DNA of 64,000 bases from AP-15 sp963736715 (GTDB lineage: Bacteria; Pseudomonadota; Alphaproteobacteria; ATCC43930; CGMCC-115725): contig CAVTQA010000017.1 in NCBI GenBank assembly GCA_963736715.1, forward strand, positions 1-64,000, written 5' to 3'. The stretch's first letter is position 1; each line of letters opens with the position of its first letter. This document shows positions 26,401 to 33,641 of this stretch, in pieces. Under the pieces are notes generated by a model. It had not been told where the DNA came from. It ran no database searches and saw only the letters and a program-made list of their open reading frames with translations. The translations under genes and the position numbers were made by a program.

Positions 26401-27763
26401 GGCGCTGATCGAAATCCTCCGCGGGAGACTGGAGGGGCTGGGGCCGGTCACCGAGGCCGCGCTGGCCGCGCCGCTCGGGATCGAACCGAGAGAAATTTCG
26501 GCGGCCCTCGCCGCGCTCGAAACCGAGGGCTTTGCGATGCGCGGGCGCTTTACGCCCGGCACTGACACCGAGGAATGGTGCGAACGCCGCCTGCTCGCGC
26601 GGATTCACCGGTATACGGTCAACCGGCTGCGCGCCGAGATCCAGCCGGTCGCCGCCCGCGACTTCCTGCGCTTCCTGCTCGGCTGGCAGCGGGTGACGGC
26701 GGATACCCGCATGGAAGGGCCGGACGCCCTCGAAGTCTTGGTCCGGCAGCTCGAAGGTTTCGAGGCGCCGGCCGGGGCTTGGGAGACCGAGATCCTGCCG
26801 GCGCGGCTCGACTCCTATGAACCGTCCTGGCTCGATGACCAGTGCCTGGCCGGACGGATCGCCTGGGCCCGCCTCCGGCCGCGGAACGGCGGCGAGCGCA
26901 GCGCGAGCCCCGTCCGGACAACCCCGATTACGTTGCTGGCGCGACGCCACGCGGGGCTTTGGGCATCGCTGTCGGCGGTCGAAGAGACCGCCCGCCCGAG
27001 TTCCCGAGCGCAGGCCGTCGTCGACTTCATTCGCCAATACGGCGCATCGTTCTTCGACGAGCTGGTCGAAGGCACCGGCCTGTTGCGTCCGCAAGTCGAG
27101 GAGGCCCTCGGCGAGCTGGTGGCGCTTGGCCTCGTCACTTCGGACAGCTTTGCCGGGTTGCGCGCTCTGCTGCGCAAACCCGGCGCCGGAGGGCGGCGGC
27201 GCACGACGATGTTCGGCATGGAAAGCGCCGGCCGCTGGGCTCTTGCACGCCGGCTCCAGCCGCAAGTGCAAGCCAGACCCGAGGCGCTCGAGCATCTCGC
27301 GCGGACCTTGCTGCTCCGTTATGGCGTCGTCTTCTGGCGCCTGATCGAACGCGAGGCTCCTTGGCTCCCGCCATGGCGCGACCTGCTGCGCGTGTACCGC
27401 CGCCTCGAGGCGCGCGGCGAGATCCGCGGCGGCCGGTTTGTCGCCGGGTTCTCGGGTGAACAATTCGCGCTTGCAGAAGCCGTGGGCATGTTGCGCGAGG
27501 TTCGCCGCAAGCCTCCCTCGGGCAGCTGGGTCTCGCTCTCCGGCGCCGACCCGCTGAACCTGGTCGGCATCCTGACGCCGGGGCCGAAACTCGCGGCGTT
27601 GACCGGCAACCGCCTCCTTTACCGCGACGGTCTACCCGTGGCGCTATTCGCCGGCGGCGAGACGCAGTTCCTCCTCGAAACCCTCGACCCGGCCACGCAA
27701 TGGGAGGCCCGCAAGGCCCTGCTGCGCGGTGCCGTCCCGCCCTCCCTCGTCGCGCTGTCCTGA
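23411..27763 (+). CDS. lhr: Lhr-type large ATP-dependent helicase
   Basis: Superfamily 2 helicase of the Lhr-Core/Lhr type, 1450 aa from GTG 23411 (GGAG about 6 bp upstream; a TTG at 23387 is also in frame). Motif I is APTGSGKTLAAF, motif II is VDEIH, motif III is GLSATQ, and motifs V and VI are ATTSLELGIDIGDVD and LLQRVGRSGH. After the RecA pair come the winged-helix and Lhr-specific beta-barrel domains, then a long C-terminal half with further winged-helix segments, as in full-length proteobacterial Lhr used in DNA repair. Around residues 931-950 the protein is interrupted by an in-frame repeat-derived insert (26201-26260). No nuclease gene is adjacent. Confidence 0.94.
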   Translation: MDPSHLLHPAVAEWFDDSFAAPTAAQAEAWPTIQAGRHTLIAAPTGSGKTLAAFLAAIDDLVRQGVNNGGLADETQIVYVSPLKALSNDIQRNLEAPLAGIREALKRRGLPDVGVRTWVRTGDTPPGERERMRRYPPHIVVTTPESLYILLGSESGRKMLATTRTVIVDEIHAVAPNKRGSHLAISLERLAALCGGPLLRIGLSATQKPIEAVARFLVGPDAECRIIDTGHRRARDLALEIPSSPLEAVMSGEVWQQVYDRLAELIEAHRTTLVFVNTRRLAERVTRQLSERIGAERVTAHHGSLAKEQRFDAEQRLKAGALKALVATTSLELGIDIGDVDLVCQLGSPRSIASLLQRVGRSGHAVAGTPKGRLFPLSRDELVECAALLDSVRRGELDRLVLPKQPLDVLAQQIVAEVAAQEWSEDELYALIRRAWPYRALPREDFSAVVAMLADGFSTRRGRRGALIHYDAVNHKLRGRRGARLTALTSGGTIPDNADYQVLLEPENQIIGTVNEDFAVESMVGDIFQLGNAAYRVMRVERGTLRVEDAPGMAPNIPFWLGEAPGRTDELSQSVSRLRAEFAARLASGNTLSWLRDEVGIAEPAAEQLVEYLASGHAALGVLPTQETLVIERFFDEVGGMQLVIHSPFGSRLNRAWGLALRKRFCRKFNFELQAAATEDNIVLSLTRAHSFDLADVPRYLHSASIRGLLIEALLDAPMFITRWRWVAGVSLALPRFRGGKKVPPQLARMAAEDLIAAIFPDQVACAENLLGEREIPDHPLVRQTIADCLGEAMDIAGLERLLARLEAGEIRVVTRDLTEPSPLALEVLSARPYAYLDDAPLEERRTQAVITRRWLAPEEAGDIGRLDPEAIARVRTEAWPDPANPDELHDALAWLGFLSVGEAQPAWDDWFARLASEKRVARLSTPTDIVTPAEAGGQGPLDSRFRGNDENRASASMLWVAAERVSQFRALWPGAEIDPPITPPQSYSSRNWSREEALIEILRGRLEGLGPVTEAALAAPLGIEPREISAALAALETEGFAMRGRFTPGTDTEEWCERRLLARIHRYTVNRLRAEIQPVAARDFLRFLLGWQRVTADTRMEGPDALEVLVRQLEGFEAPAGAWETEILPARLDSYEPSWLDDQCLAGRIAWARLRPRNGGERSASPVRTTPITLLARRHAGLWASLSAVEETARPSSRAQAVVDFIRQYGASFFDELVEGTGLLRPQVEEALGELVALGLVTSDSFAGLRALLRKPGAGGRRRTTMFGMESAGRWALARRLQPQVQARPEALEHLARTLLLRYGVVFWRLIEREAPWLPPWRDLLRVYRRLEARGEIRGGRFVAGFSGEQFALAEAVGMLREVRRKPPSGSWVSLSGADPLNLVGILTPGPKLAALTGNRLLYRDGLPVALFAGGETQFLLETLDPATQWEARKALLRGAVPPSLVALS
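26201..26260 (+). repeat. In-frame REP-type palindrome inserted in lhr (60 bp, 20 codons)
   Basis: Arms GTCACCCCCGCGGAGGCGGG and CCCGCTTTCGCGGGAATGAC with a CCAGGGG/CCCCTGG centre match the intergenic repeats at 22243 and 50780. The element is exactly 60 bp, has no stop in the lhr frame, and adds a peptide with TPAEAG and SRFRGND. This is the outcome seen with Rickettsia palindromic elements, though this family is unrelated in sequence as far as I can tell. Confidence 0.88.
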
Positions 27764-27940
27764 CCCGGACGCTCAAACGTCCCGATAGCCGTCAAAAATG
27801 CGTTGGCTGGGTTTTCATTCCCCTCGGTGACGTTCAAATTCATGGCAGCGCTGCGGCGGCGCGGGTGGTGACGAACGAGATTGCTTCCTGCCGGGGCTTG
27901 GGGGATACGCCCGCACCGGAAGGTGGGCCGCGCAGTGCTT

Positions 27941-28630
27941 TTAACCACGGCCGATTACAATCATCCGCAGCCAGGTTTCGATCCGATCCTGGATGGCGCG
28001 ATGGACGTCCTGTTGCTTGACCCCGGCACTCCGCCGAACCTTGAATGAATGGTCGCCACCTTCGACGACGAACAGATCCGCGGCTGGCTCGAGCCGGCTG
28101 ACGATCGGTTGCAGTTCGGCTGGCGTGCCGAAGGCGTCGCGCGTACCTTGCACAAACAGCATCGGAGCCTCCACGTCTCTCAGATGGGCTGAGCGCAGCC
28201 GATCGGGCCTGCCGGGCGGGTGCAAGGGATAGCCAAGAAATACCAGCCCAGCCAAGTCACCTGCGCCGCCCGCAGCGACCTGAGACGCGATACGCCCTCC
28301 CATCGACTTGCCGCCGATCGCCAGTTTGTCGTCCGAGGTTATCCGGCCGCGCACGCTGTCGATGACGGCGCGCCAGCAGCTTTCCAGTCTCCCGTTCGGA
28401 TCGGGAATGCGACGGCCATACTCGCTGTACAAAAAGTTGAACGTGACGATATCGATCCCGCGGTTCGCCAGAGCGTTCGCGAAAGCAACCATGAAGCCGC
28501 TCGTCTGGTCGGCTCCCGCTCCGTGTCCAAGGATCAATGTGACACCCGCGCGGTTCCCCGCCTCGGCGGGGTAATCTATGGCCGTGACTTGGTGCGGGGG
28601 CGCGACTTGGACGCGGAACCGATCAGGCAT
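27941..28630 (-). CDS. Alpha/beta hydrolase (KANL3/Tex30-like dienelactone hydrolase fold)
   Basis: 229 aa. LILGHGAGADQTSGFM forms the oxyanion turn, GGKSMGGRIAS carries the nucleophile Ser, FVQGTRDAFGTP the acid Asp, and EGGDHSFK the catalytic His. This set matches the Tex30/KANL3 branch of small serine hydrolases in bacteria, whose substrates are mostly unknown. The gene starts 30 bp after the MBL-fold gene stop in the same direction, so the two may be cotranscribed. It is convergent with lhr across about 177 bp that hold no gene I can see. Confidence 0.85.
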   Translation of the reverse strand: MPDRFRVQVAPPHQVTAIDYPAEAGNRAGVTLILGHGAGADQTSGFMVAFANALANRGIDIVTFNFLYSEYGRRIPDPNGRLESCWRAVIDSVRGRITSDDKLAIGGKSMGGRIASQVAAGGAGDLAGLVFLGYPLHPPGRPDRLRSAHLRDVEAPMLFVQGTRDAFGTPAELQPIVSRLEPAADLFVVEGGDHSFKVRRSAGVKQQDVHRAIQDRIETWLRMIVIGRG

Positions 28631-28660
28631 CCCCGAGCCGATAGACCCGCCAGCAACTTA

Positions 28661-29530
28661 TCACGGACGCAGTACGAGACCTTCCTGTGCCACGATGGTG
28701 CCGGGCCGGGCCGCCGCTGCCTCGGCGGCGACCTGATCCATGAAGTCGTCGTCGTGGCCGGGATCGTGATGGAAAATGACGAGGGTCTTCACATCCGCCG
28801 CGTCGGCGAGACGCACACCCTCTTGCCAGGTCGAATGGCCCCAATCCTTGTGGGCGGGATACTCGGCGTCGGTATAGGAGCCGTCGTAGATCATCACCTC
28901 GGCACCCGCGATGAGTGCGAGGACGTTGGGGTCTCGTCCGTCGGGGCGATGTTCGGTATCGGTAATGTAGGCCACAACCTTTCCCGCGTATTCGATCCGG
29001 TAGCCGGTGGCGCCGTTCGGGTGGTTCAGCGCGCCGGTCCGAAGCACGATGCCCGGATGCGGCGTCAGCACATCGCCGGCGGCAAAATCGATGAAATTCA
29101 TCTTGGCGGTGAAAATGCCCATCGGGATCGGGAACAACGGCGCGATCATCATCTTGTTGAGCACCGCCTCGATGCCCTTGTTGCCGTTCAGATGCCCGGC
29201 CCAGATACGCATGCTGCTCTGCGCGTCATAGCACGGCGCAAAAAACGGCAATCCGCAGATGTGGTCGAAGTGAGTGTGGCTGTAGAAGAGATCGAGCTTG
29301 GCGGGCCGGCCTGAGGCCATCAGTTCGTTGCCCAACAAGCGCAGTCCGGTGCCGCCGTCGAAGACCATCAAGTGATCCCCGCAGCGGATCTCGACGCAGG
29401 AGGTGTTGCCGCCATACCGGACGGTGTCGGGCCCGGGGCAGGCTATGCTGCCCCGCACGCCCCAAAATCTCACTGTGCAATCGGGATGGACCAAGGTCCA
29501 ACCTCGCCCGGCTAATCCCCCGCCTTGCAT
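28661..29530 (-). CDS. MBL-fold metallo-hydrolase
   Basis: About 289 aa from ATG 29530; a TTG at 29590 would add 20 residues. The metal site is SHTHFDH, with later ligands in DTEH and FHHDPGHDDDF, and VRFWGVRGSIACPG at the N-terminus with RYGGNTSCVE is typical of the branch related to RNase Z and phosphodiesterase-like proteins (PhnP/CpdA-like MBL). Cleavage of a phosphodiester or cyclic nucleotide is plausible, but the substrate is not readable. It is first in a two-gene unit with the alpha/beta hydrolase and divergent from the 71-aa gene at 29678. Confidence 0.85.
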   Translation of the reverse strand: MQGGGLAGRGWTLVHPDCTVRFWGVRGSIACPGPDTVRYGGNTSCVEIRCGDHLMVFDGGTGLRLLGNELMASGRPAKLDLFYSHTHFDHICGLPFFAPCYDAQSSMRIWAGHLNGNKGIEAVLNKMMIAPLFPIPMGIFTAKMNFIDFAAGDVLTPHPGIVLRTGALNHPNGATGYRIEYAGKVVAYITDTEHRPDGRDPNVLALIAGAEVMIYDGSYTDAEYPAHKDWGHSTWQEGVRLADAADVKTLVIFHHDPGHDDDFMDQVAAEAAAARPGTIVAQEGLVLRP

Positions 29531-29596
29531 ATATCGGCGAGAATCATGCGAAACGCCAGCCGCCTCGCGCGGGTTACCCGGCTTTTCCAAAACTTT

Positions 29597-29616
29597 TTTA
29601 GAGGTATTGCTCTAAA
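29597..29616. promoter_or_regulatory. Perfect dyad TTTAGAG-N6-CTCTAAA in a divergent promoter region
   Basis: Seven-base arms and a six-base loop lie between the divergent MBL-fold and 71-aa genes. A run of T precedes it on the plus strand and none follows, so it is not an intrinsic terminator in either direction. An operator for an unidentified repressor is the simplest reading. Confidence 0.35.
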
Positions 29617-29677
29617 CCCATCATTAACCGGCCTCGCGCTATCTGAGGGCATCGTTCACCCAACGAGGGAATTCGCG

Positions 29678-29893
29678 ATGTCGGACGCCGATTACGAAGC
29701 AGCGGTTGCCGCCTTTTTGAGCACTAAAGGAGTCACTCGCTGTCCGACCGTGTGTGCTGTTCCAACCCAGGCCACAGTGGCCGACGCAGACCGCGCGGCC
29801 TACCGCGATTACATCGCGGCACAGGAGACGGCGCGGCTGGAAAAACTGAAATCAGCCCAGATGGTCCACTTCCCATCACCAACTCCTATCTAA
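29678..29893 (+). CDS. Conserved small hypothetical protein, 71 aa
   Basis: ATG 29678 follows GAGGGA by 9 bases. The frame is open further upstream, but that extension crosses the dyad and the promoter region. The product is soluble and polar: an acidic N-terminal helix (MSDADYEAAVAAFLSTKG), then VTRCPTVCAVPTQATV with two Cys four apart, then a Lys/Arg-rich helix. I recall similar short proteins in Bradyrhizobium-like genomes without a known role. It lies 83 bp before the FAD monooxygenase on the same strand. Confidence 0.6.
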   Translation: MSDADYEAAVAAFLSTKGVTRCPTVCAVPTQATVADADRAAYRDYIAAQETARLEKLKSAQMVHFPSPTPI

Positions 29894-29976
29894 CTGTGAC
29901 GGCCCGCTCCACTGGGTCCTAGATCCGGTTGGATCCGGCGCGGCGGAGCGGGTGAGGTAGGCGGGAGCTGTCATAA

Positions 29977-31197
29977 ATGGATTCCGAGGTTTCGGTTCGC
30001 TGCTGCATCGCCGGCGGGGGCCCAGCCGGAATGATGCTCGGCTTCCTGCTAGCCCGAGCCGGGATTTCTGTTCTCGTTCTCGAAAAACATGCCGATTTCC
30101 TGCGCGATTTTCGCGGAGATACGATCCACCCCTCGACCCTTGAGATCATGTACGAGCTGGGGCTGCTCGACGACTTTCTGCAGCGCCCGCACCAGGAAGT
30201 CCGCACACTCGGGGCGCAGATCGGAGACGAGTTTGTCGAAGTAGCGGACTTCACGCATTTACCTACCCATTGCCGTTTCATTGCCCTCATGCCGCAATGG
30301 GATTTCCTCGACTTTCTCGCCGAGCATGCCAAGAGGTTCCCGGCGTTCCAGCTGAGGATGGAGGCCGAAGCCCGCGATCTTACAGTCGAGAGTGGGCTCG
30401 TAACCGGATTGTTGGCGACGACCCCCGGCGGAGAGATCAGGGTCAAGGCGGATCTTGTCGTCGCGGCCGATGGACGCCACTCCACTTTGCGCGAACGGGC
30501 CGGTCTCGATGTCGTCGATCTCGGCGCGCCGATGGACGTGTTGTGGATGCGGCTGTCACGCCGTTCAGGCGATCCGAGGCAGACCTTAGGGCGGGTCGAC
30601 ACCGGCCGCATCTTTGTGATGCTCAACCGCGAAGACTACTGGCAATGCGCCTTTGTGATCGCGAAAGGCGGGTTCGACGAGATCCATGCTCGTGGTTTGC
30701 CGGCTCTGCGGCAAGAGATCGCGGGCCTCGCCCCCTACCTGCGCGACCGGGTCGATGAGCTGAACGATTGGTCCGATGTCAAGCTGCTGAGCGTATCCGT
30801 GGATCGCTTGCGCGCGTGGCACCGGCCCGGGCTATTGTGCATCGGCGACGCGGCGCACGCGATGTCGCCGATCGGTGGTGTCGGGATCAACCTCGCTGTC
30901 CAGGATGCCGTTGCTGCGGCGAACATCCTAACCCCCCGCCTTCTCGAGGGCCCGGTTTCGCAGCGAGATCTCGAAGCCGTGCAGCGCCGCCGCGAGTTTC
31001 CTACCCGCGCGACGCAGCGGCTGCAGGTAGTTCTGCAGAACCGAGTAATCGGCCGCGTGCTGGGAAGCACAGCAAAAATGTCACCGCCATTTCCGGTGCG
31101 GCTCTTGGGGTGGGTGCCGTTTCTGCGCCGGGTCCCCGCCCGCCTGATCGGCCTCGGCTTTCGCCCTGAGCATGTCAGTGCGGCCGGTGCGGGTTGA
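29977..31197 (+). CDS. FAD-dependent monooxygenase (PHBH fold)
   Basis: 406 aa, class A flavoprotein hydroxylase type. CCIAGGGPAGMMLGFLLARAG is the Rossmann GxGxxG site for FAD, VAADGRHSTLRERAG the DG motif, and CIGDAAHAMSPIGGVGINLAVQDAVAAAN the second FAD/NADPH motif. Such enzymes hydroxylate aromatics or act in quinone and pigment pathways; no ring-cleavage genes are near, so the substrate is open. RGDTIHPSTLEIMYELGL is the typical substrate-side segment of this subgroup. It is monocistronic and followed by a palindromic repeat. Confidence 0.9.
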   Translation: MDSEVSVRCCIAGGGPAGMMLGFLLARAGISVLVLEKHADFLRDFRGDTIHPSTLEIMYELGLLDDFLQRPHQEVRTLGAQIGDEFVEVADFTHLPTHCRFIALMPQWDFLDFLAEHAKRFPAFQLRMEAEARDLTVESGLVTGLLATTPGGEIRVKADLVVAADGRHSTLRERAGLDVVDLGAPMDVLWMRLSRRSGDPRQTLGRVDTGRIFVMLNREDYWQCAFVIAKGGFDEIHARGLPALRQEIAGLAPYLRDRVDELNDWSDVKLLSVSVDRLRAWHRPGLLCIGDAAHAMSPIGGVGINLAVQDAVAAANILTPRLLEGPVSQRDLEAVQRRREFPTRATQRLQVVLQNRVIGRVLGSTAKMSPPFPVRLLGWVPFLRRVPARLIGLGFRPEHVSAAGAG

Positions 31198-31226
31198 AAA
31201 GCCGCTGTTATTTCAGCGGCAAAATC

Positions 31227-31348
31227 GTCATTCCGGGACGGCCCGTGGGCCGGGCCCGGAGACCGTGAACACCGGCTTACGGGCCCTTTCTCCGAGGCCG
31301 TGTCCATGGGTTCCGGGTTCGCGGGCGGAGCCCCCGCCCCGGAATGAC
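31227..31348. repeat. GC-rich palindromic repeat, second family
   Basis: The left arm begins GTCATTCCGGGACGG and the right arm ends CCCCGCCCCGGAATGAC, with inner pairing of CCGGGCCCGG-type words. It resembles the first family only in its ATTCC/GGAAT tips. It fills the space behind the FAD monooxygenase stop and abuts the crotonase fossil. Confidence 0.75.
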
Positions 31349-31379
31349 CCGACGAAATCACCGGGCCGTTTTCATGATG

Positions 31380-31651
31380 AGGCACGCAGGAAGTCTCACC
31401 GTCGATCGGCTCGCCGAGCAGCATCAGCTCCATCGCGATCTTGTGCTGGATGCGTGCCGCGAGACCGGCGATTCCGCCGGTAATGCCGACCTTGCCTTCC
31501 GGGTAGAAGAATTCGCTCTCTCGGCCGCGACTAGGAGCAAAGGCTATTGCAGGTCGAGCGCGACTTGCTTGTTGATCGCGTTCAGCTTTTCCGGTCGGTT
31601 CATCGCGACGATTGTTACCGGGCCGCGCTGTTCAACAGAAACGAAGCTCAT
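31380..31651 (-). pseudogene. Enoyl-CoA hydratase/isomerase (crotonase) fossil with large internal deletion
   Basis: From ATG 31651 on the minus strand the frame begins as a crotonase (MSFVSVEQRGPVTIVAMNRP, then EKLNAINKQVALDLQ) and stops near 31546. In another frame, around 31500-31400, the text EGKVGITGGIAGLAARIQHK and IAMELMLLGEPIDGE follows, matching the region after the oxyanion hole and the start of the C-terminal half. About 100 residues, including both CoA-site GGG/GAG segments, are gone. Unlike the single-base breaks elsewhere, this is true decay by deletion. Confidence 0.7.
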
Positions 31652-31652
31652 G

Positions 31653-31965
31653 ATGCTACCCGATTTTACCAATAATAACGCCGGACGACGGCACCTCGGC
31701 GACAATAGCGCGCTTACGAACCGCAATGCTGCGACAGCGAAGTGCGCTAGTTGCTCGTAAGAATGATGCGGCGGATTGACCATTTCGTCCTTTTCGTGTA
31801 GTGGGTCAGACTGGTTCACGAAGGTAGCTCAGCATGTACCGTCGGCGACTGTTGGCCGGACGACCGTGCTGATCCTGAGGGCTCTCTCTATTTCCGGCTT
31901 ATGGGCACGCTAGTGCTAACGACCGGCTCGTTTGCGATGCTGGCTGAGAATGGCGAGGTGTCGGT
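31653..31965. other. No gene recognised
   Basis: A short minus-strand frame continues upstream of the crotonase fossil start but has no domain character. The region probably holds the promoter of the glycosyltransferase pair; I see no clear hairpin or repeat. Confidence 0.4.
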
Positions 31966-33615
31966 TTGACTCTCGGCCGTGGCGTATTGCGCTTGAATAT
32001 GGAAAGTTGGCGGGCTGCCGCGTCTGACCATCTGACCTACATTTTTATCCTCCTGGCGATAACGCTGGGGATGTATTTCGGCCTCCCAAAGCGCGGCGAT
32101 ATCGATTGGGCAGACGCCTCGCGCCACGCATTGAACGGCGCTTTCGTGCTCGATTTTATCGAGCAACTCCCCTGGCGCCACCCGGTCGAGTTTGCCTACG
32201 ATTACTATCGCCAGTGGCCGGCACTGACGATCTTGTTCTACCCTCCATTATTTTATGGCGTTCTGGCGGCTGTCTATGCGGTATTTGGCATCTCTGAAGC
32301 ATCAGCATTGCTGACCGAGCTCGCTTTTTTGTTCCTTCTCGCTTGGGGAGCGTTTCGCCTGTCGCGGTATTGGCTCGAGCCACCCCCGGCGTTGGCCGTG
32401 GCATTGCTGTTGCTCGGCGCGCCGGAACTAGCCTTCTGGGGCCGCCAGATCATGCTCGACGTCCCGGCATACGCCTTCCTTGTTTGGGCCGCGGTATTCC
32501 TCGTGCGCCATTTGAAGAGCGGGCAAAAAGGCACGCTGTTTGCTGCGGTAGTCTGCACGGTGGCGGCAACCTATACCAAATACAACGCGATCTTTTTCGT
32601 CGTGCCGATCGCGATTTCGCTCACATACGCATATGGCTGGCGCGTTTTTCGTGACGGCGCAGTATTGCAAGCGGCTGCGCTCGGCGGCGTATTGCTGCTG
32701 CCACTGGTCGGCATTTTTTTTGCGTTCGGCAGCTACAATCTGGACCAAGCGGCGGGGCTCACAGGTGCGGCGACTTCCCGTTGGAGCATCGCCGAGCTGA
32801 CTTATTACGCCCGCATCATGCCGTCCGTGATTTCCTGGCCGACTCTGGCCCTCGCATGCCTCTATGTACTAGCGCTGCCGTTCGCGCCGGTCCTACGGCT
32901 CGCGCGCGCAGACGCCATTTTTCTCGGCAGTTGGCTGCTCGTCGGTTATGTGTTTTATTCGATGATTGCAGTCAAAGAGCCGAGGCACATCCTCTTTATC
33001 ACCTACCCGCTGGCGCTTGCGGCAGTGCTGGCGATCGACAGAACACTCGCCAAAGTCAGATTTCGCTACGCAGTTTCTTTGGTATTTGCAGTCGCGATAT
33101 TGGTAGAGACGCTGATTACGGGTACCGTCCCGGCTGTTGCCGGTATGCGGGAAGCTGCGGAGGCGGTGGCGCAATTGGCGCCGCCGGAGACCAATGTCGC
33201 ATTTTGGGGGTCGCACGACGGCACTTTTGTCTACGCGATGCGCGCCTATTCCGGGCGCCGGGATCTTGGGGTCGTCCGTCTCGACAAAATCTTGCTCAGC
33301 GATGTTGCCGTCTACGTCGAGCACGGGTTCAAGGAAAGGATAATCAGTCCGGATGAGTTGACCGACACCCTTTACAACCTGCACGTCCAGTATGTGGTCT
33401 TTCAGACGCGTTATCACGACGATCTCGCCTCGGAAAAAGCGCTGGAAGAAACGCTCGGCTCGGATAAGTTCTCCAAAGTGGAGCGGATCCCGATGACCGC
33501 CAATTACGGCAAGGGCTATATGGCCGATCTGGTCGTTTATCGGCTGAAGGCCGAGGTCCCGCGCGGGCGCGTCGCGCCCTCTCTGCAGATCAAACTTCTC
33601 GGCCGGTCCCTTTGA
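31966..33615 (+). CDS. GT39/ArnT-like integral membrane glycosyltransferase
   Basis: 549 aa with about ten TM helices in the first 400 residues and a soluble C-terminal part. The first periplasmic loop carries the acidic motif RGDIDWADASRHALNG, in the position of the catalytic Asp/Glu of polyprenyl-phosphate-dependent transferases. FYPPLFYGVLAAVYAVFG and FWGRQIMLDVPAYAFLVWAA are typical of this clan. It should move a sugar from a lipid-phosphate carrier to an acceptor on the outer face of the inner membrane. The start is TTG 31966 (GAGGTG 5 bp upstream) or ATG 31999. The next gene, which makes polyprenyl-phosphate sugars, follows by 26 bp or overlaps. Confidence 0.8.
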   Translation: MTLGRGVLRLNMESWRAAASDHLTYIFILLAITLGMYFGLPKRGDIDWADASRHALNGAFVLDFIEQLPWRHPVEFAYDYYRQWPALTILFYPPLFYGVLAAVYAVFGISEASALLTELAFLFLLAWGAFRLSRYWLEPPPALAVALLLLGAPELAFWGRQIMLDVPAYAFLVWAAVFLVRHLKSGQKGTLFAAVVCTVAATYTKYNAIFFVVPIAISLTYAYGWRVFRDGAVLQAAALGGVLLLPLVGIFFAFGSYNLDQAAGLTGAATSRWSIAELTYYARIMPSVISWPTLALACLYVLALPFAPVLRLARADAIFLGSWLLVGYVFYSMIAVKEPRHILFITYPLALAAVLAIDRTLAKVRFRYAVSLVFAVAILVETLITGTVPAVAGMREAAEAVAQLAPPETNVAFWGSHDGTFVYAMRAYSGRRDLGVVRLDKILLSDVAVYVEHGFKERIISPDELTDTLYNLHVQYVVFQTRYHDDLASEKALEETLGSDKFSKVERIPMTANYGKGYMADLVVYRLKAEVPRGRVAPSLQIKLLGRSL

Positions 33616-33641
33616 CCACCCGGCCGGTCGTGGAGAAGCAA

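Noticed and set aside
24140..27463. A 1107-codon open frame antisense to lhr
   Set aside because: It mirrors the wobble pattern of a GC-rich gene on the other strand, has no domain, and spans the inserted repeat. The plus-strand helicase explains it.
29597..29616. Intrinsic terminator at the TTTAGAG/CTCTAAA dyad
   Set aside because: The T run precedes the hairpin on the plus strand and would be an A run after it on the minus strand; neither gives a terminator.
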